DNA of 64,000 nt from Globodera rostochiensis (Eukaryota > Nematoda > Chromadorea > Rhabditida > Heteroderidae), in NCBI GenBank assembly GCA_018350325.1, contig JAEVLN010000001.1, forward strand, positions 4,927,254 through 4,991,253, read 5' to 3'. Both the position numbers and the translations under genes were made by a program. Under the pieces are notes generated by a model, which saw only the letters and a list, made by a program, of their open reading frames with translations, was not told the origin of the DNA and ran no database searches. Shown here one piece after another: positions 1 to 12,243 of this stretch. How positions within the stretch are numbered: position 1 is the first letter of the stretch; each line of letters opens with the position of its first letter.

Positions 1-714
1 ATGCCACCCTCTCAATGTGATTTCAATTTCATCCATTTTATAGACATCGAACAGCTTTAAAGTAAGTACATATACCTTCGTAGCATTCTGTTTAAACATT
101 CGGGTTTTGGCAGCGTGCCGGATTCGCTCGTTCTCTTCGACGCTTCTTTTTCTTTTGCCTCCACCCCCACCTTTGGGCCAAATTGGCTTATTTTGTCTAT
201 TTTGCCAAATCCGTCCGTCATTCTGCTTCACGCCTCCCCGCCGCATTCGTAATATTCCAATTAGTTTATTTTGTCTGAAGCTGAAGCCCTCCCCCTCCCC
301 TAAAATTTTAATGCAAAAGTCGGAAGAAGGCAAATCCAATTAGCCACCCACACGTCAAGGAAATGGCCAACGCTGTAATTCGACCTAATAATTTAAGTGG
401 AAGAAAGAGGGGAGGGGAGGGGACGGGGGGGGGGAGAGGGAATGAATGGGGGGGGGGGACGAAAGGGGGGGGGGGGAATTTTTGAAAATTTCTTAACAAA
501 ATGCAATAAAACCCCTCGAAAATACACTCCTAAATTGAATTTTTTTTAATTCTTTCCCCGGTGGTTCCGGTGGGCTGGACCATCGGACAAAAAGCGTTCC
601 AGAAATAATAATGGGAATTTAAATTTGTCGCGAAGTGTAAAACTATTTTATTTAAAATTTTTGGTGCTTAAAATAAAAAATTTTCAGCGAATTTAAAAAA
701 ATTTTTTCAAAAAA

Positions 715-846
715 GTCTCGATCTCGGGTCTCGAACCGAGAAATTTCTCGGTTTTTTTGGGTCTCGATCTCGGTCTCGAGTCTCGGGGTCATTTCTCGGT
801 CTCGACTCTCGAGTCGCGGTAAATTTTAAGTCTCGAACAGCCCTAG
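715..846. repeat. TCTCGG/CTCGAG-rich dispersed repeat, copy 1
   Basis: A block of about 130 bases is built from repeats of TCTCGG, CTCGA and TCTCGATCTCGG and ends at the motif CTCGAACAGCCCTAG. Read on the minus strand it begins CTAGGGCTGTTCGAGAC, which resembles the start of the copy at 22540 (CTAGTGATGTTCGAGAG) and the copy near 30278. Related sequences at three unrelated sites suggest a dispersed mobile-element remnant, not local slippage. No coding capacity is seen. Confidence 0.6.
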
Positions 847-1266
847 TAAAAGGGCAGAGACTTTGTTTAAAAATGTTGAAATTAAAGTAAAATGTAAAAT
901 GACTTCATTTAAAGTTGACAATATTTTAATCATATCGCAAGTCGTACCGTTTTTATTATTTTTTAATTTGAATACGTATTTTTGACATTGACGAAACGTT
1001 CGGACGCCCAAAAAAGTATTCCTTTTCGTTAGTCGCATTTAACTTTTTAAATTGAAATTCGTTTTCATTTTCGAAAAGTTTAACTGACAAATGAGCTGAC
1101 AATGATAATTTATATCGCACTTTATTTAAATAACCAAAGAGTCATTAATTTATGGCTTAAAAACAACGAATATTATGAACAAAAAACCATTTTTTGTCAT
1201 TTAAATAAAATGAATGATGCCATGGATGGGCCGGGGGTGGGGGAATAAGCGGCTAAATCGGTGCGT

Positions 1267-3317
1267 TCAGACCGGGTCCGTTTTGTTCTGCGGGCAAATG
1301 CTCCGGTTCATTTGGTCGTATTTGCGTGTCGAACAGTGACAAAATATTCGGCAGAACTGATGCCGAAAGCGGCGACCAAAAAGCGAGTAGATGAAAATGT
1401 TCGTGGCACTAAATCGGTGAAAGAGCCTTAAACGACATTATACAACAATACAACACAACTCGTTAATCATTCATTATTGCTAATTGTTAAAACAACCCAA
1501 CCACCCCACAACCTGTTGAGACACACTAAGAAATTCCCAATTGGAATACGCATGTTGCGCCCATCGTCCCTGACCAGGTCGAACGCCTCGATCACGTGGT
1601 TTATTCCTGAAAGAATGCCGCTAATTTGTAAGGCACCGATCGGTCGTTTGTTGAGGGCGTTTCTGTTACTCACCGGCCAGCCAATTGAACGAGACGAAAG
1701 CCGAAATCGTTACAACTGCCATTTTCGTACAGCGCGAATCTAGTGCCGTCGTGACAGAAGATGCCGACTCTTGCTGGTAGAAGAAGGCGTTGAGGGTGGA
1801 GTTGGCTTTAATGTTGTTGCTGTTATTGGAGTCGTTAATTGGCGGCTTCCGATCACTCGTCAATTGGGAAGTTCCCTTTAACTGATCGCCTTTCTGCGGC
1901 GGTTGATTCGGCTGAACAGTGCCGTTCCCGAAGCTGTCTCGACCTCCGCCGTCCACCACAATGCCAATGCCACTGCTATGGTTTGTCCTGCAAAGGCAGT
2001 GAAAAGAAATGTGAATAGAAAAGTTTTATTGGTAACGGCACCGTTTTCTGATCACCCGCATCTCACAACGTTGCACATTAGCCTTTCGGATGATGGACAG
2101 AATTTGGGCATTCAGCACGATTATGAACAAAAAGGGAGCGGCCAGCATCAGCAGCAAATAGCCTGAATTGTAGCGGCGGATAGTGCAACAACCGGCATTT
2201 TCTATGAAATTCTGGCACATAAAATCAAATAAGTAATTGTATTGAGCTGAGGGTTAGTTGTGCCGTTATTTTCTGCCATATTTTAAATTTTGTAGGAAAC
2301 GAATTTCCGTGCCGCGTCTACCGTAAGTGTAATAAATGATGAAATAAAGGTGGTCTTGGCGCAGTTCCGTCTTCGTCAGTCGCCCGCAATCGTTAAGTGC
2401 GACCTAAAAAGAGGGAAATGGCACAATTAGTGTCCGACAAAACATCAACCCGACAAACAAAAACGGACAAAACATCGACGGGTATTGTATACCTCGAAGA
2501 ACGACGGCATTTTGAAGAGGGCGGCAACGGCAGTGATTGAGAGGACGACAGTTTGGGCGCGATGGGCCGTGCACCTGCAAAAAGTATGGGAAACTATTGG
2601 CGGTTTTTATAATATTTTTGCCAGGCTCGCATGTGAAGCGGATACTTAACAGCCAAGTAACGGTCAATTGTGATGGCGACTACCGTCCAAACGCTAAACG
2701 AATGAATTCGATGGATCGATCAGCGATTTTGGCAATTCAGAGAGACCTTGCCGTTTGGGCCATCAGAGAGACCGGATAGGTGGCCAAAGAAGTGCGCCAG
2801 AAGAAATGGCATACCAAGCCTCGATTACCCTAAAAATGAGTGACATGGATGGCATCCTCGCACCTTCAACCCTTACGTCCTGAAGGCACAAATTCATGCT
2901 CGGGTAAATGATCACGGCACAGACGAGAAGCACAAAGTCGAAGCTGCTCAAAGCTGCAAGGTAAATGGAGAGGGAACAACGCATTTGGCGTCGTGTGAAG
3001 ATGAACACACAGATCAGTGCACCGACCGAGCCTTGATCGGTGGAATTTCTTTGAATACATTTAACCTTTGTTGACTCACCGAGAAGGCAAACAAAGGGCA
3101 TAAGAATGGAGTAAATGACCCGGGACAATTCGTCCAATGTTGGCGGATTGTGGTCGACCTCCTCACAGCTCCCCCCGGGCCCGGCACCTCCGGGCAGAGT
3201 CCATTCGACGCCTGTCGAAGTGTCAAAAGAGTGATTTTGGCCATATGCAAACAGTCCGGTGAGCAGTGCCAAAAAGCTGAGAAGAGCCAAAACGAAGTGA
3301 CGGAAGAGCACGGTCAT
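1267..3317 (-). CDS. FMRFamide-type neuropeptide GPCR (FRPR-like)
   Basis: A seven-TM rhodopsin-class receptor in at least nine exons, expected at the plasma membrane of neurons or muscle, where it would bind an RFamide-type peptide. The chosen start at 3317 gives a hydrophobic, signal-peptide-like N-terminus. TM1 ends in VGALICVFIFTRRQM; TM2 carries RCSLSIYLAALSSFDF, typical of nematode FRPRs. After exons reading FFWRTSLATYPVSLMAQ, TM3 has TVVAITIDRYLAVKYPL with the DRY motif. The chain continues through MRAWCTAHRAQ, ECL2 (VALNDCGRL), TM5 (LLLMLAAPFLFIIVLNAQIL), a long Ser/Asn/Gln-rich third loop, TM6, and TM7 NFLVCLNSATNIFIYSLFG, then a short Cys-rich tail with its stop at 1267-1269. Phases agree at all joins, but the intron at 2575-2621 must be GC-AG. 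The usual TM1 Asn (GN) is Ala here. The ligand is not inferable. Confidence 0.85.
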
Positions 3318-3732
3318 ACCAATGCCAATGCCAATGGGGTCAATAAGAAAAGGTGGAACAAACGAAGAGGGAAATTAACACTAAAGAGATCGGTCTTTGA
3401 TCTTTTGCAAAAGCGGCCAAAACATCGCATCGCTTCGGAAGCAAATTGCCTTCATTTGGATGCTTATTGTGTGTTGGGATGAGTGGGGCAAAAAAAGTGG
3501 GCGGACGGACGGAGGGATCGGATATCATCCGCCCACCCACCCACCCGACCCTCACCGATTAGCCTAGTTTATGTTCGTTTTGGTTTGAATGGAGTTCATC
3601 TTAAGAACACTTTTGTTAAAATCAATTTGAGTTTGTTGATAGCGGAAATGATAAGGAAAATGGCACAAAAAGGAAAGCATTGATAACATTCAAAGCTCTA
3701 CAGTGAAGAAGCCTTTGGATATTTGCTGCCAA

Positions 3733-3915
3733 TGCCAAAGGAAGTGCGGAGAGGGGATTTGCCGATTCCAAAGGGAGTTGGAGGGTGCCGATTCCAAAGC
3801 CGATGCCAAAAAGAGCATGGAGAGGGGATTTGCCGATGCCAAACTGAAAGGACGGAGGAATGGAGTTGCTGATGCGAGTGTGAAGGAGAGAGATGCCGGT
3901 GCCAAAGGGAGTTGA
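3733..3915. repeat. Imperfect GCCGATGCCAAA minisatellite
   Basis: Degenerate repeats of GCCGATGCCAAA or GCCGATTCCAAAG are interspersed with GGAGAGGGGATTTG. It directly precedes a poly-G tract. Non-coding as far as can be seen. Confidence 0.6.
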
Positions 3916-3920
3916 AAGGT

Positions 3921-3967
3921 GGGGGAGGAGGAGGGGGGGGAGGGGGGGGGGGGGGGGGGGGGGGGGA
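3921..3967. repeat. Poly-G tract
   Basis: Nearly uninterrupted G run with a few A interruptions. Exact length is unreliable because homopolymers are error-prone in sequencing. Confidence 0.8.
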
Positions 3968-4263
3968 GGGGGAGTGCAGCACACACTTCACGTCAGTTGT
4001 CAGCCAGCAGTCTCCTGCTCTACACCATAACTAATTCATCTCTTTCGACGACGACGACTTGGAGAAGGGGCTTCCTCCAGTGTTGGCGTTGGGGGAGCGC
4101 ATTTTCTCTTATTTATGGTGGACATAATGAGTGGGGGGCGGGGGTTGCAAAGGATGTGTTCCCCCAAATAAAAGAAGCAAAGAATGGGCACACTGGATAC
4201 AAAAGAAAAGCCCCAATCTTACCTCTTTTGGTCTGATGATCGCTGACTCGACTCGGGGGAAAG

Positions 4264-4337
4264 AGGGGGGGGGGGGGGGGGGGGGGGGGAAGGAGGGGGG
4301 GGGGGAAGGAGGGGGGGGGGAAGGAGGGGGGGGGGTT
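4264..4337. repeat. Poly-G tract with GGAAGGAGG interruptions
   Basis: Runs of about 10-25 G separated by AAGGA. Predicted G-quadruplex-prone sequence in intergenic DNA. Confidence 0.8.
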
Positions 4338-6173
4338 AGTGGCTTGCCGGAGAGCCATTACAACAATTTTGCACAGTTGGCAATCAAAAATATGCCATTT
4401 CCAATAAATGGGAGAAAGTAAAGCCATGGAAAGAGCTGAGCATTTAAGGTGAAAAGTTTGCCGAACAAAGCAAAAGCATCCGCTGTTAGAAAATTAGAAC
4501 ATTCGATTTGTTGATTTTTGAAAAAATTTTGGGTGCTTAATGTTTGGTAAATGGGAGGAAACGGAAGAAGCAAAAGGCGAACATTTTATATGGAGAGGTG
4601 CGGGGTTGTTTGGGATGGCATTGGCACCCGCCAAAAAGAATAATCCATCACCCAAAGTGCCGAAACACTTTTGAGGGGGCGGATTCAGCTTAAAAGAACG
4701 CTAGTTGAAGCTGAAACTTGCTCCTGCATATGTTTTGTTTGCAAATTATAAATAACTGAATGGATATTTCAAAAAGAAGTTCCAAAACGAAGCCATCAAT
4801 TAATTTGGGACAGCTGGCCACATAATTCAAAAAATAAACGAATATTTATAAAAGAAGCTAAGGTAAACAATATTTGCAGCCATTCCATTCATTCAAGCGT
4901 CCATCAGTCACCCGCATTTGAAGCCACAGGGGGCGAGGGGTTGGCAAATTAGCAATTTTTTTGCTAATTACACTGATGGAATGGCAAATGGCGATAGACA
5001 AAGTACGACGGAATGTCACAAAAAGCCGAAACTGTTATAGTTCATATTTAATCCTCGATTAAAAAGTGCCATTCTCAACTAAACGGCGATTGTTAACAGT
5101 TGGCACTTGACATTGTACCGCTAATAAATGTATTGGCAACATTTCAGTTTAAGCCGCTTTTGATAAACTTTATTAAATGCCACTTTTTGCCGTGACAGGA
5201 AAACAAATTAATATAAATAAAATTGTGGGGGGGGGAGCAAAGCAAAACAAACAAAAAACAGTGGCGGGCCGTGGGATAATTGCTGCATTTGCAGAATTAT
5301 TCCCGCTTGTCTCAAATGGCCAAATTGCGGGCGAATGAGCGGGGAAATGTTTTTTTTTTGCCATTATTACAACGAAACGAAAGAGGACAAAACGCAAAAT
5401 GCGTGCCGAAAGTCGTAGGCCAAAGCACTTAGCGCCCTCCCAATTTGTTTATCTTCTACAGTAAAGCAATTGTGAAACATTACAAAAGACAGTTTCTGCT
5501 ACACCCCCTCCCCCCCTCCCTTCCCCTCGGGGGATTCGCAATTCGAAATGAATGGCTCGGCAAAAAAAAGCCTAATTAATGAATGGAAGTCTCGAATGTA
5601 TGGGTTGAGGGTGTCGTCGTCTTCCTGTTCATCTCCAATTTCCTCCGTCAAAGTAAATTAGGGCAATTGCGTCAGTGGACTTGGTAGACCGGGATAAGGG
5701 CCGGGCACAAACAAATGGGCGACTAATGAAGAGCCATCCGAGTGAATTGGCGGAACAAAATGAATGAATTTAATGCAAAACGAGTCGAATTTTAATTAAT
5801 TATTACTGTCATGATAATCCTTTTTGAATTTAAATAAATTCTGTTGCACAAATGCGCAGGAGGAGGAAGAAGCCATTAGCATTTCTCTAGCAAATTCTAA
5901 TTGCGATGTTAATGACCCAAAAAATAAATTTAAAAAACTTTAAATAATGTTCAATTTACTATTTAAATTAAAAACTCTAAACCAAATATCACACATTAAA
6001 CAGATAAAGCCAAAATTGAATTTGTTTTTATTGAATGCGTCTTATGAATGAAAGAATGGAAAAAATAAACAAACAAACAAAAAAGTAACGAAATTGGAGC
6101 ATTTAGCGATAACCACCGACCGATTGATCGATTCCATTCTTTCCTCCCGCCCTTTTTTCGTTCGTTCGTTCGT

Positions 6174-7026
6174 TTAATAATACGAATTTGTGCCGAGCGC
6201 CAACCTTTTCTTTAGAAGCATTACCATTAAAGCGGCGACAAAGCCGAAAAGAGCGGCGAAACATCCGGCAAGAAATATAAAAAAGCTGTAGTTCAGAGAG
6301 CACTTCCCGCTGGGCGACGACGACGACGGCGAGGAGGTCCAATGGACGACAAAGTCTAAGAAATGTTAGCAATGACGTCACAATGATCAATTTTAATTAT
6401 TTTTTGATTTGAAAGTATTTGTTTTTTTCCGAAAAAGCTGCCGTTCCCAAAAAGCATTTAAACTTACTGTCATTTTCGCTGCATCCCCAAAAGAAGTAAA
6501 CGGTAGCGGCAACAATGGCAAGAATAAATGTGATGAAGGCCAAAGCGGGGAGGGCCCATCGGGGCTTGTTCTCCCAATCGGGGAACAGATCAAGCAGAAT
6601 GATCAGGGACCAGAACAGGGCGATAACCCCCACGAGGGCACTGATTATGCAGAGGACGGAGACAAAACGTTCGAAGAAAGACACACTCTAAAAGATGAAA
6701 GTTTGTAAAAGATCGGATTTTGGACAGCAAACGTTGGCCCAGTCCAGGCAGAAATCCTCCACTTTAGCTGTCTGATCAGTCACAGTGCTGCACAGAAAGC
6801 CGAACAAACCGGTGCTGATGCTGAACGAACGACTGGTCCGGTCGTGAAGTCGAATTTTGCCGTTTATGGAACGCCATCCTTAATTTGTAAGTTTGATTGG
6901 GGAGGGGACAAGTGTGGGGGAAACCCAAAAACCTGGAGTTAGAGAGGCTAAACCGATCAGCAAAGTTGAGATGAGGCACATTGTTACAGAGGCGATCAGG
7001 CAGGACTTGATACTTTGTACTCGCAT
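6174..7026 (-). CDS. Claudin-like four-transmembrane protein
   Basis: Small tetraspan protein assembled from four exons with consistent phases. It starts at 7026 (MRVQSIKSCL), with TM1 CLIASVTMCLISTLLIGLAS. The first extracellular loop begins LTPGWR and carries GLFGFLC followed by a second Cys in VEDFCLDW, which matches the W-GLW-C-C signature of the PMP22/claudin family with Phe in place of the second Trp. TM2 is VSVLCIISALVGVIALFW, TM3 is ALPALAFITFILAIVAATVY, and TM4 is FFIFLAGCFAALFGFVAALM. A short basic tail ends at the stop 6174-6176. Such proteins act at cell junctions or as channel-associated subunits. Nematode claudin-like genes are numerous and divergent, so orthology is not assigned. 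Introns are about 48-95 nt. Confidence 0.8.
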
Positions 7027-7949
7027 TAGGCACTTTGATTGGTGAACGGTTGATATTGATCGGTTGACGGTTTAGAGGAGTGAATAAACGAATTCTTTCA
7101 AAGCAACACTTATTTTGTGTTTTCAAGAATTGGGGACGCACTGATCGACTGATCGGGAGAGGGAGAAAATGGGGGGGGGGGGTGTTGACGGCTGAGTCGG
7201 TCGGTCGGTTGGGTGGGGTCATTTCCCCCCCCCCCCTACTTACTTTCTTTACGCCGTTTACTCTTTTTTGCCTTTCTGTCCACCAAACTCTCTCACATTC
7301 GGCAAAAGTTTGAAAGCCAAAGAAAGCATTTCGGTCGTCGCGAGAATGTTTTGTTTGTCCGTTGGTGACTCATTTCTCAGGCCCAAAATTCCCCCCCCCC
7401 TCCCCACATTTTTCCACAATATTTGCACTTTCTTTTTGTCCCCAGTGAATGCAATTGCAACAAGCAGAAAAGTTCTGTTCCAGCAATTTTTGATAAATGA
7501 GCTAAACAGAAGAAGTAATAAATAAGGAAGAAGTAAATGAAAGAGAGTTATCCCTCCCGGCGGTATGTTCGCGGGTGAGCCGAATCAAAGTTTATGGAAG
7601 CTTTGACAAATAATGGGTGATCAACAAACAAAGCGTACGAATGAAGGGGGGGGGGGGGGGAGGCAGATCAGCCGGACCCACGGATCACTCAATTCCATTC
7701 TCAAATCACATCATGATAACTTGAACTATTTTTGAATTATGCCACGTCGGAATGTTGAGCGGCACTTTTACGAAAGTCCATTTAACGCATTTACTTACCT
7801 TTTGATGATTTTTGGAAAATGAGAATTGTTTGTTTTTAGCTAATCTGCCTAAAGGCAGTTAGTTCAAATTACACTGTGTGCTTAAAGAAAAAGGACATTT
7901 CTCTCTCTCCCCCCTTAAACAGAAAAGCCCTTAAAATGGAATCCCCAAA
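7027..7949. other. Intergenic between claudin-like gene and ionotropic receptor
   Basis: Divergent spacer with a G run near 7170, a C run near 7228 and a 14-base G run near 7650. It must hold both promoters, but no specific element can be named. Confidence 0.5.
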
Positions 7950-10519
7950 ATGACTCTGCTGAACAGATTCTGGCGGCTTTTGCTTCTGTTGTCATCTGAG
8001 TCTCTACAATGGCAAGTTGTGAGCAGTGCGCGAAGAATGGGAAATGCCTGGGGCAACAGAACGAACAGTCCCATCATTCGCGTGCTGTTCTACCACAATC
8101 CGCCCGATGTTTTCGACAATTGTCACCGCTTTCCTAACCTCAAAGTCAGCAGCATGCGATGCCGTTTCCCTGGTCATTGTGTTGAGGTCCGGCGGTTTGG
8201 TTAAGCGAATCAAAGCCGATGATGTCCATCCAATTTGTTCAGCTTTTGATGCAAGTCGTTAACTATTTGGGCCTTCAAGTGGAGCCGGTGATAGACCACG
8301 GCCATTTCCTCGGGGGATACGTAAGCGTTGCAAAACAATGTCTGGGGGCCATGGATTTTTGTCGTCGGAAATACTCATTTATGCCGCCAATATTAATTAT
8401 AAGCGACATATGAACGATATAACACTTAAATAAATTGTTTTATTAAGACAAATTTTGAATATTCGAAGGTCGAAACGGATGTAACAAAATATGTACGTTT
8501 TGACAAATAAAAATAAGAAACGGCAATTTAACGATATCGTTTGTCGCTCGCTGCCTTTGGTCGTTGACTGATCAGATCGGTTTTGACCTCCTTATTACAA
8601 GTTGAACAACGGCACTCCAACGGGACTTCTCTCGATGCTTGCCAACGGAAGTGTCGACAGCATTTGCAAATTGTTCACGCGAACAAACGACAACGCGTTC
8701 GACTTTTCCCGCACCATTTACGCCGTAAGTGGAAAAGAATGCCAAAATCAAAAACAAAACAAAAAAGACTTGGTCCGGCATCGCTGTGCGTCGTCACTCG
8801 GGCGGCCAGATGTACAAGTGGGACATGTGGAGTGTGAGTGAACGATTATTTGGCCACTCATTTGGTCTTTTGTTGTTGAAGCTGTTCCACCCATTCACCG
8901 AAGGCACTTGGGTGGCCATCGGTCGGTACTTACGGCACCAGAAGTGATTTAAGCAACACATCCTTCTGATTCCAATTATCTGTTTCTCGATTTTGTCCCC
9001 ACTCTAATTGTAGGTATAATGCTTCTTGTCTGGATGGTCCTCTTTCCGATGACCAACCTCGTCGAGTCCAAAATTGCCAATAAGCCGACCAGTGATGGCT
9101 TTCAGGTGGCGGCATTCTTGCTTTTGAATTGGATCCCCGCAAGCGTTTTCATTGTTCACAGATTCTCTGGCGAATGTTTCGCCTCCAACTCCAACAGCCT
9201 GACGTAATTCGCTTCAATACCATCTCAGGCATCGAAATTCAATTCAATTAATATGCTTTTCTACGCAATTTTTCAGGCAATTTTTCTTACGTGGTTTATG
9301 GCCTGCTGCACGTGATGCTCTTTTGCTCCCTATATCAAGTACTTACTTAATCAAAAGCAATGAATGATCATTGTCTCTCCCCCTCCCCCCCCCCTCAATA
9401 CTTAATCAAAAGCAATGAATGATCACAGTCCCACCCCTTCCGCCCCCAATACTTAATCAAAAGCAATGAATGATCATTGCCCAATACTTAATCAAAAGCA
9501 ATGAATGATCACAGTCCCACCCCTCCCGCCCCCAAAACTTAATCAAAAGCAATGAATGATCATTGCCCAAAACTTAATCAAAAGCAATGAATGATCATTG
9601 TCCACTCCCTCCCCCCCCCCAACAAAGTCGTGGATTTTGACCACTCTGATCGGCGGAGAGCGCGTGCTGCCATTCCGGAGTGTCGAGGAGCTTGTCCCCC
9701 TTTTGGAGAGCGGCCGTTACAAATTCGCAGCCCTTCCAACCAATCATTGGTCTTCTTGCTTCAGTTTCTTTATAATCAAATGCCCCCAATCCCTAAAAAA
9801 GGTTCTTCGAAACCGTTGAAAGTTCCAATGACCCACGACATATTCGAATCAGAGAAGCGATGCGCAAATATCCGTTAGAGATTTATGAGGACGAGTCGGA
9901 AGTGATGGAGCTCGTCCAGGTGTCATCAATTAGTGTCTTTCGGTCCCTTTCATTCCGATTCAGTCCGGTACCCATGTGGCCGTCGTCCAAGGCTGGAGCA
10001 CTCTCGAATGGGTGGCCAACTCATTCTGTGACGTCGTTTTCGTCAAGGGCGGAATGCCGGAGAAGGCCATCCATTTCGCATTTTCAAAGGGTTCCCCATT
10101 TGTCAAACTTTTCGATGAAGTCGATTACCCTCAATTTTTCGCAATTTGCTTCTAATTAGCAGGCAATAGGACACGAGGCGGTGTTTATGCACAGAAAGCG
10201 TTGGAAGTACGGATATTACTCGGAGAAGCAAAGAGAACGCTTTTGTTTGGAGAATGACAACGAGCGAAAGCGGTTCAAACCTTTGGGTGACAGCGATTCT
10301 CGAGAATTCGAATTGCAATTTTAGTGCTTTTAAGGCCTAATTCCCTTCTTGGGACCCTGCGTTGTCCTTCTCGCCGGAAATTGCTTCGCTTTGGTTGCAT
10401 TTACTATGGAAAAAATCGCTCGCTGTTACTCGCGGAGTCGTAAGAAGATTGAACCCCCCAGGGGACGAATGGCCGAGGCCCTCAGGGCCGAAACGCTTTG
10501 CACTGACAGAACTTTTTGA
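7950..10519 (+). CDS. Ionotropic-receptor-like ligand-gated channel
   Basis: About 500 residues over roughly 12 exons (first three: 7950-8186, 8243-8320, 8602-8724). The N-terminus has a signal-peptide-like segment, then a ligand-binding S1 half (PIIRVLFYHNPPDVFDNC, RCRFPGHCVE, IYATWSGIAVRRHS). TM1 is IMLLVWMVLFPMTN; a pore-side segment (AAFLLLNWIPASVFIVH) and TM3 (YVVYGLLHVMLFCSLYQ) follow. The S2 half includes SVEELVPLLESGRYKFAAL, GTHVAVVQGWSTLEW and GHEAVFMHRKRW. TM4 is LIPFLGPCVVLLAGNCFALV with a basic tail, stop 10517-10519. There is no separate N-terminal LIVBP domain and no SYTANLAAF motif, so it fits the divergent IR-like group rather than AMPA/kainate receptors. The join after 9196 works in frame only with a GC donor; otherwise the gene has an indel there. 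Confidence 0.8.
9346..9605. repeat. Six-copy intronic minisatellite, core CTTAATCAAAAGCAATGAAT
   Basis: A 25-base core is present six times without change (copies begin near 9346, 9401, 9452, 9487, 9538 and 9573). The copies are separated by variable C-rich linkers of 10-30 bases. The array fills the receptor intron just after the TM3 exon, and the first copy abuts the splice donor. Confidence 0.85.
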
Positions 10520-10942
10520 GATGGATCAGAGAAAAAGAGAAGCTACCAGCCGACGATGACGAGAGGGGACCCATTCATTCATTGAGAAAATGTCCTTATC
10601 AATTAATTCATCTTCGAAACTTCGAAATGGACCCTGGCAGTTGAATCCTGCATTTGTTTGCCGTAGGGTTGATGATGTATTTTGCCCGGAGGGTCGAGGT
10701 TTTTGAGTCAATAAATACTCTGAGGAAGTTTAGTATTTCTTTTTTATGAATCCGAACTTTCTGTCATCCTGCTGTACTGTTGCAGAACTTGTTCCATGGA
10801 TTGGAGGAGAGATATAAATCTTCGACTTTGAGGCGAACCAACCAGCCAAAATAATGTGCAGATCCTTCAGTTGATTCTCAACTTATCCCTCCCAATTAAT
10901 CCCTTAACATCCAATAATTAATAAATTCTTTTTCCAATCCGA

Positions 10943-12243
10943 ATGCGACGTCGGAATCTGTTGAAACTGTTTTTCAACAAGTACTTATACTTCTTCGCTG
11001 CATTCATGGCCTCTGATTATGTGCTTTACTCCAAACTGTCCAAAACTCTGCTCAAAGAGGATTTGAAAATTGAGGAAATGAACGCGAAGACTTTCCATCG
11101 GGTGACCATTGATCAGCTTATCTCCAAAACCAATGGCCGTACTCCGTTGGACTTGCTGACGAGGATTCCGAATCGGAATGACAGCGATCCCAAGGAGAAA
11201 AGCGCATTCGCCTATCAGAGAGTGAGGCGGACAAAGTGCTTGATCTGATCGCAAACGATCGAAAATAGGCCAAAGATATGGACAGGGTTGAAAGTCACAT
11301 GATAAACATAAAATCGAATTAAAAAATTCATTGAAAATAATTCAGGCGGCGTGCAACTCGTTGACTCTGATTCGGGGAGAACGCAACAATTTTCGGATTT
11401 GCTATCCGCCGAAAAAAAATATTTCAGGACAATTGGCACGCTTTTTGTCCAATTAATTAAAACGCGAATGTTTAAGGCGTATTTCATTAATGGGAGAAGA
11501 GACTTTTTGTTTGAACGGAACTTCAAAACAATGTTAAACAAAGAGACGCGGCTGAAAGTGTTCACAAAGGTGCTCAATTACTCATTTAGGGTGTTTCTGA
11601 ACTTACCTAATGAGGGTAATCATCCAATAGCGAGTTCCAACGACGGAATTGGAGACGTGGCCAGAATGGGCGGACGTTGTGGAGGATGTGAACGTGAAAA
11701 TCTACACGGAACAGAGCGAAGACGAGAATGGACAGCGGCAGATGGGCATCAAAGATCTGATCGACTCGCGGGACGACTATCACTTGATGGAATTCCTCAA
11801 ATTCGAGATGAGCAGTCAGTTTGATGATTAGCATGGGGGGAGGGGGGAAAGCTCCAATATCCTCTTTAATGATCGATGCCCCCCCATCCAAAGACGTGAC
11901 CGACCCCATCGTGTTCTCCATCAACATCCCGGTGTTCGCCTCCCACCTCCTCCTCCGGCTCGATCACTTCTCCTACAATGAATTTCGCTACTTGATCAAA
12001 AGACTTGCCTATGCCCTCTATTTTCCATATTCAGTAAGGACAATAAACCAATCCCAGCAATTTATCCCTTCAAGATGGAATATGATCGGACTGGACATGT
12101 TCACTTTGTCTCACTAATGCACAAATACTCAATGGACAAATATAACGTCAGCGGTTTCGTCCAAGCAGAATGGAACGGAAAGACTCAAAGGATGAAAGAG
12201 AACGAAGAATTAGTGGGACGGAAGGGAAAGACGCGTAATGAAT
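10943..12243 (+). CDS. Poorly resolved multi-exon gene, weak TMEM231 resemblance
   Basis: I do not recognise this with confidence. A first exon from 10943 encodes a basic start, a membrane-anchor-like stretch (KYLYFFAAFMASDYVLYSKL) and a polar region with TIDQLISKTNGRTPLDLL. A downstream exon near 11630-11820 encodes TWPEWADVVEDVNVKIYTEQ, an acidic EDENG turn, and DDYHLMEFLKFEMSS. A third near 11885-12030 encodes DPIVFSINIPVFASHLLLRL and HFSYNEFRYLIKRLAY. A last piece near 12140 encodes YNVSGFVQAEWNGKTQR. The order and spacing loosely resemble the lumenal domain of the ciliary transition-zone protein TMEM231, but the C-terminal membrane helix was not found. Joins between the first exon and the rest are not settled; these may be two genes. 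Confidence 0.35.

Larger units (their letters stand above)
3318..6173. other. Intergenic, no supported gene
   Basis: About 2.9 kb with no exon I could support. It contains a short imperfect tandem repeat at 3733-3915, long G tracts at 3921-3967 and 4264-4337, and then AT-rich sequence. Long reading frames here are low-complexity Gly or Pro runs caused by the G tracts. Confidence 0.6.

Noticed and set aside
2763..3317. Single 184-codon minus-strand frame as one exon
   Set aside because: It reads through two introns of the GPCR; the family sequence is restored only after splicing.
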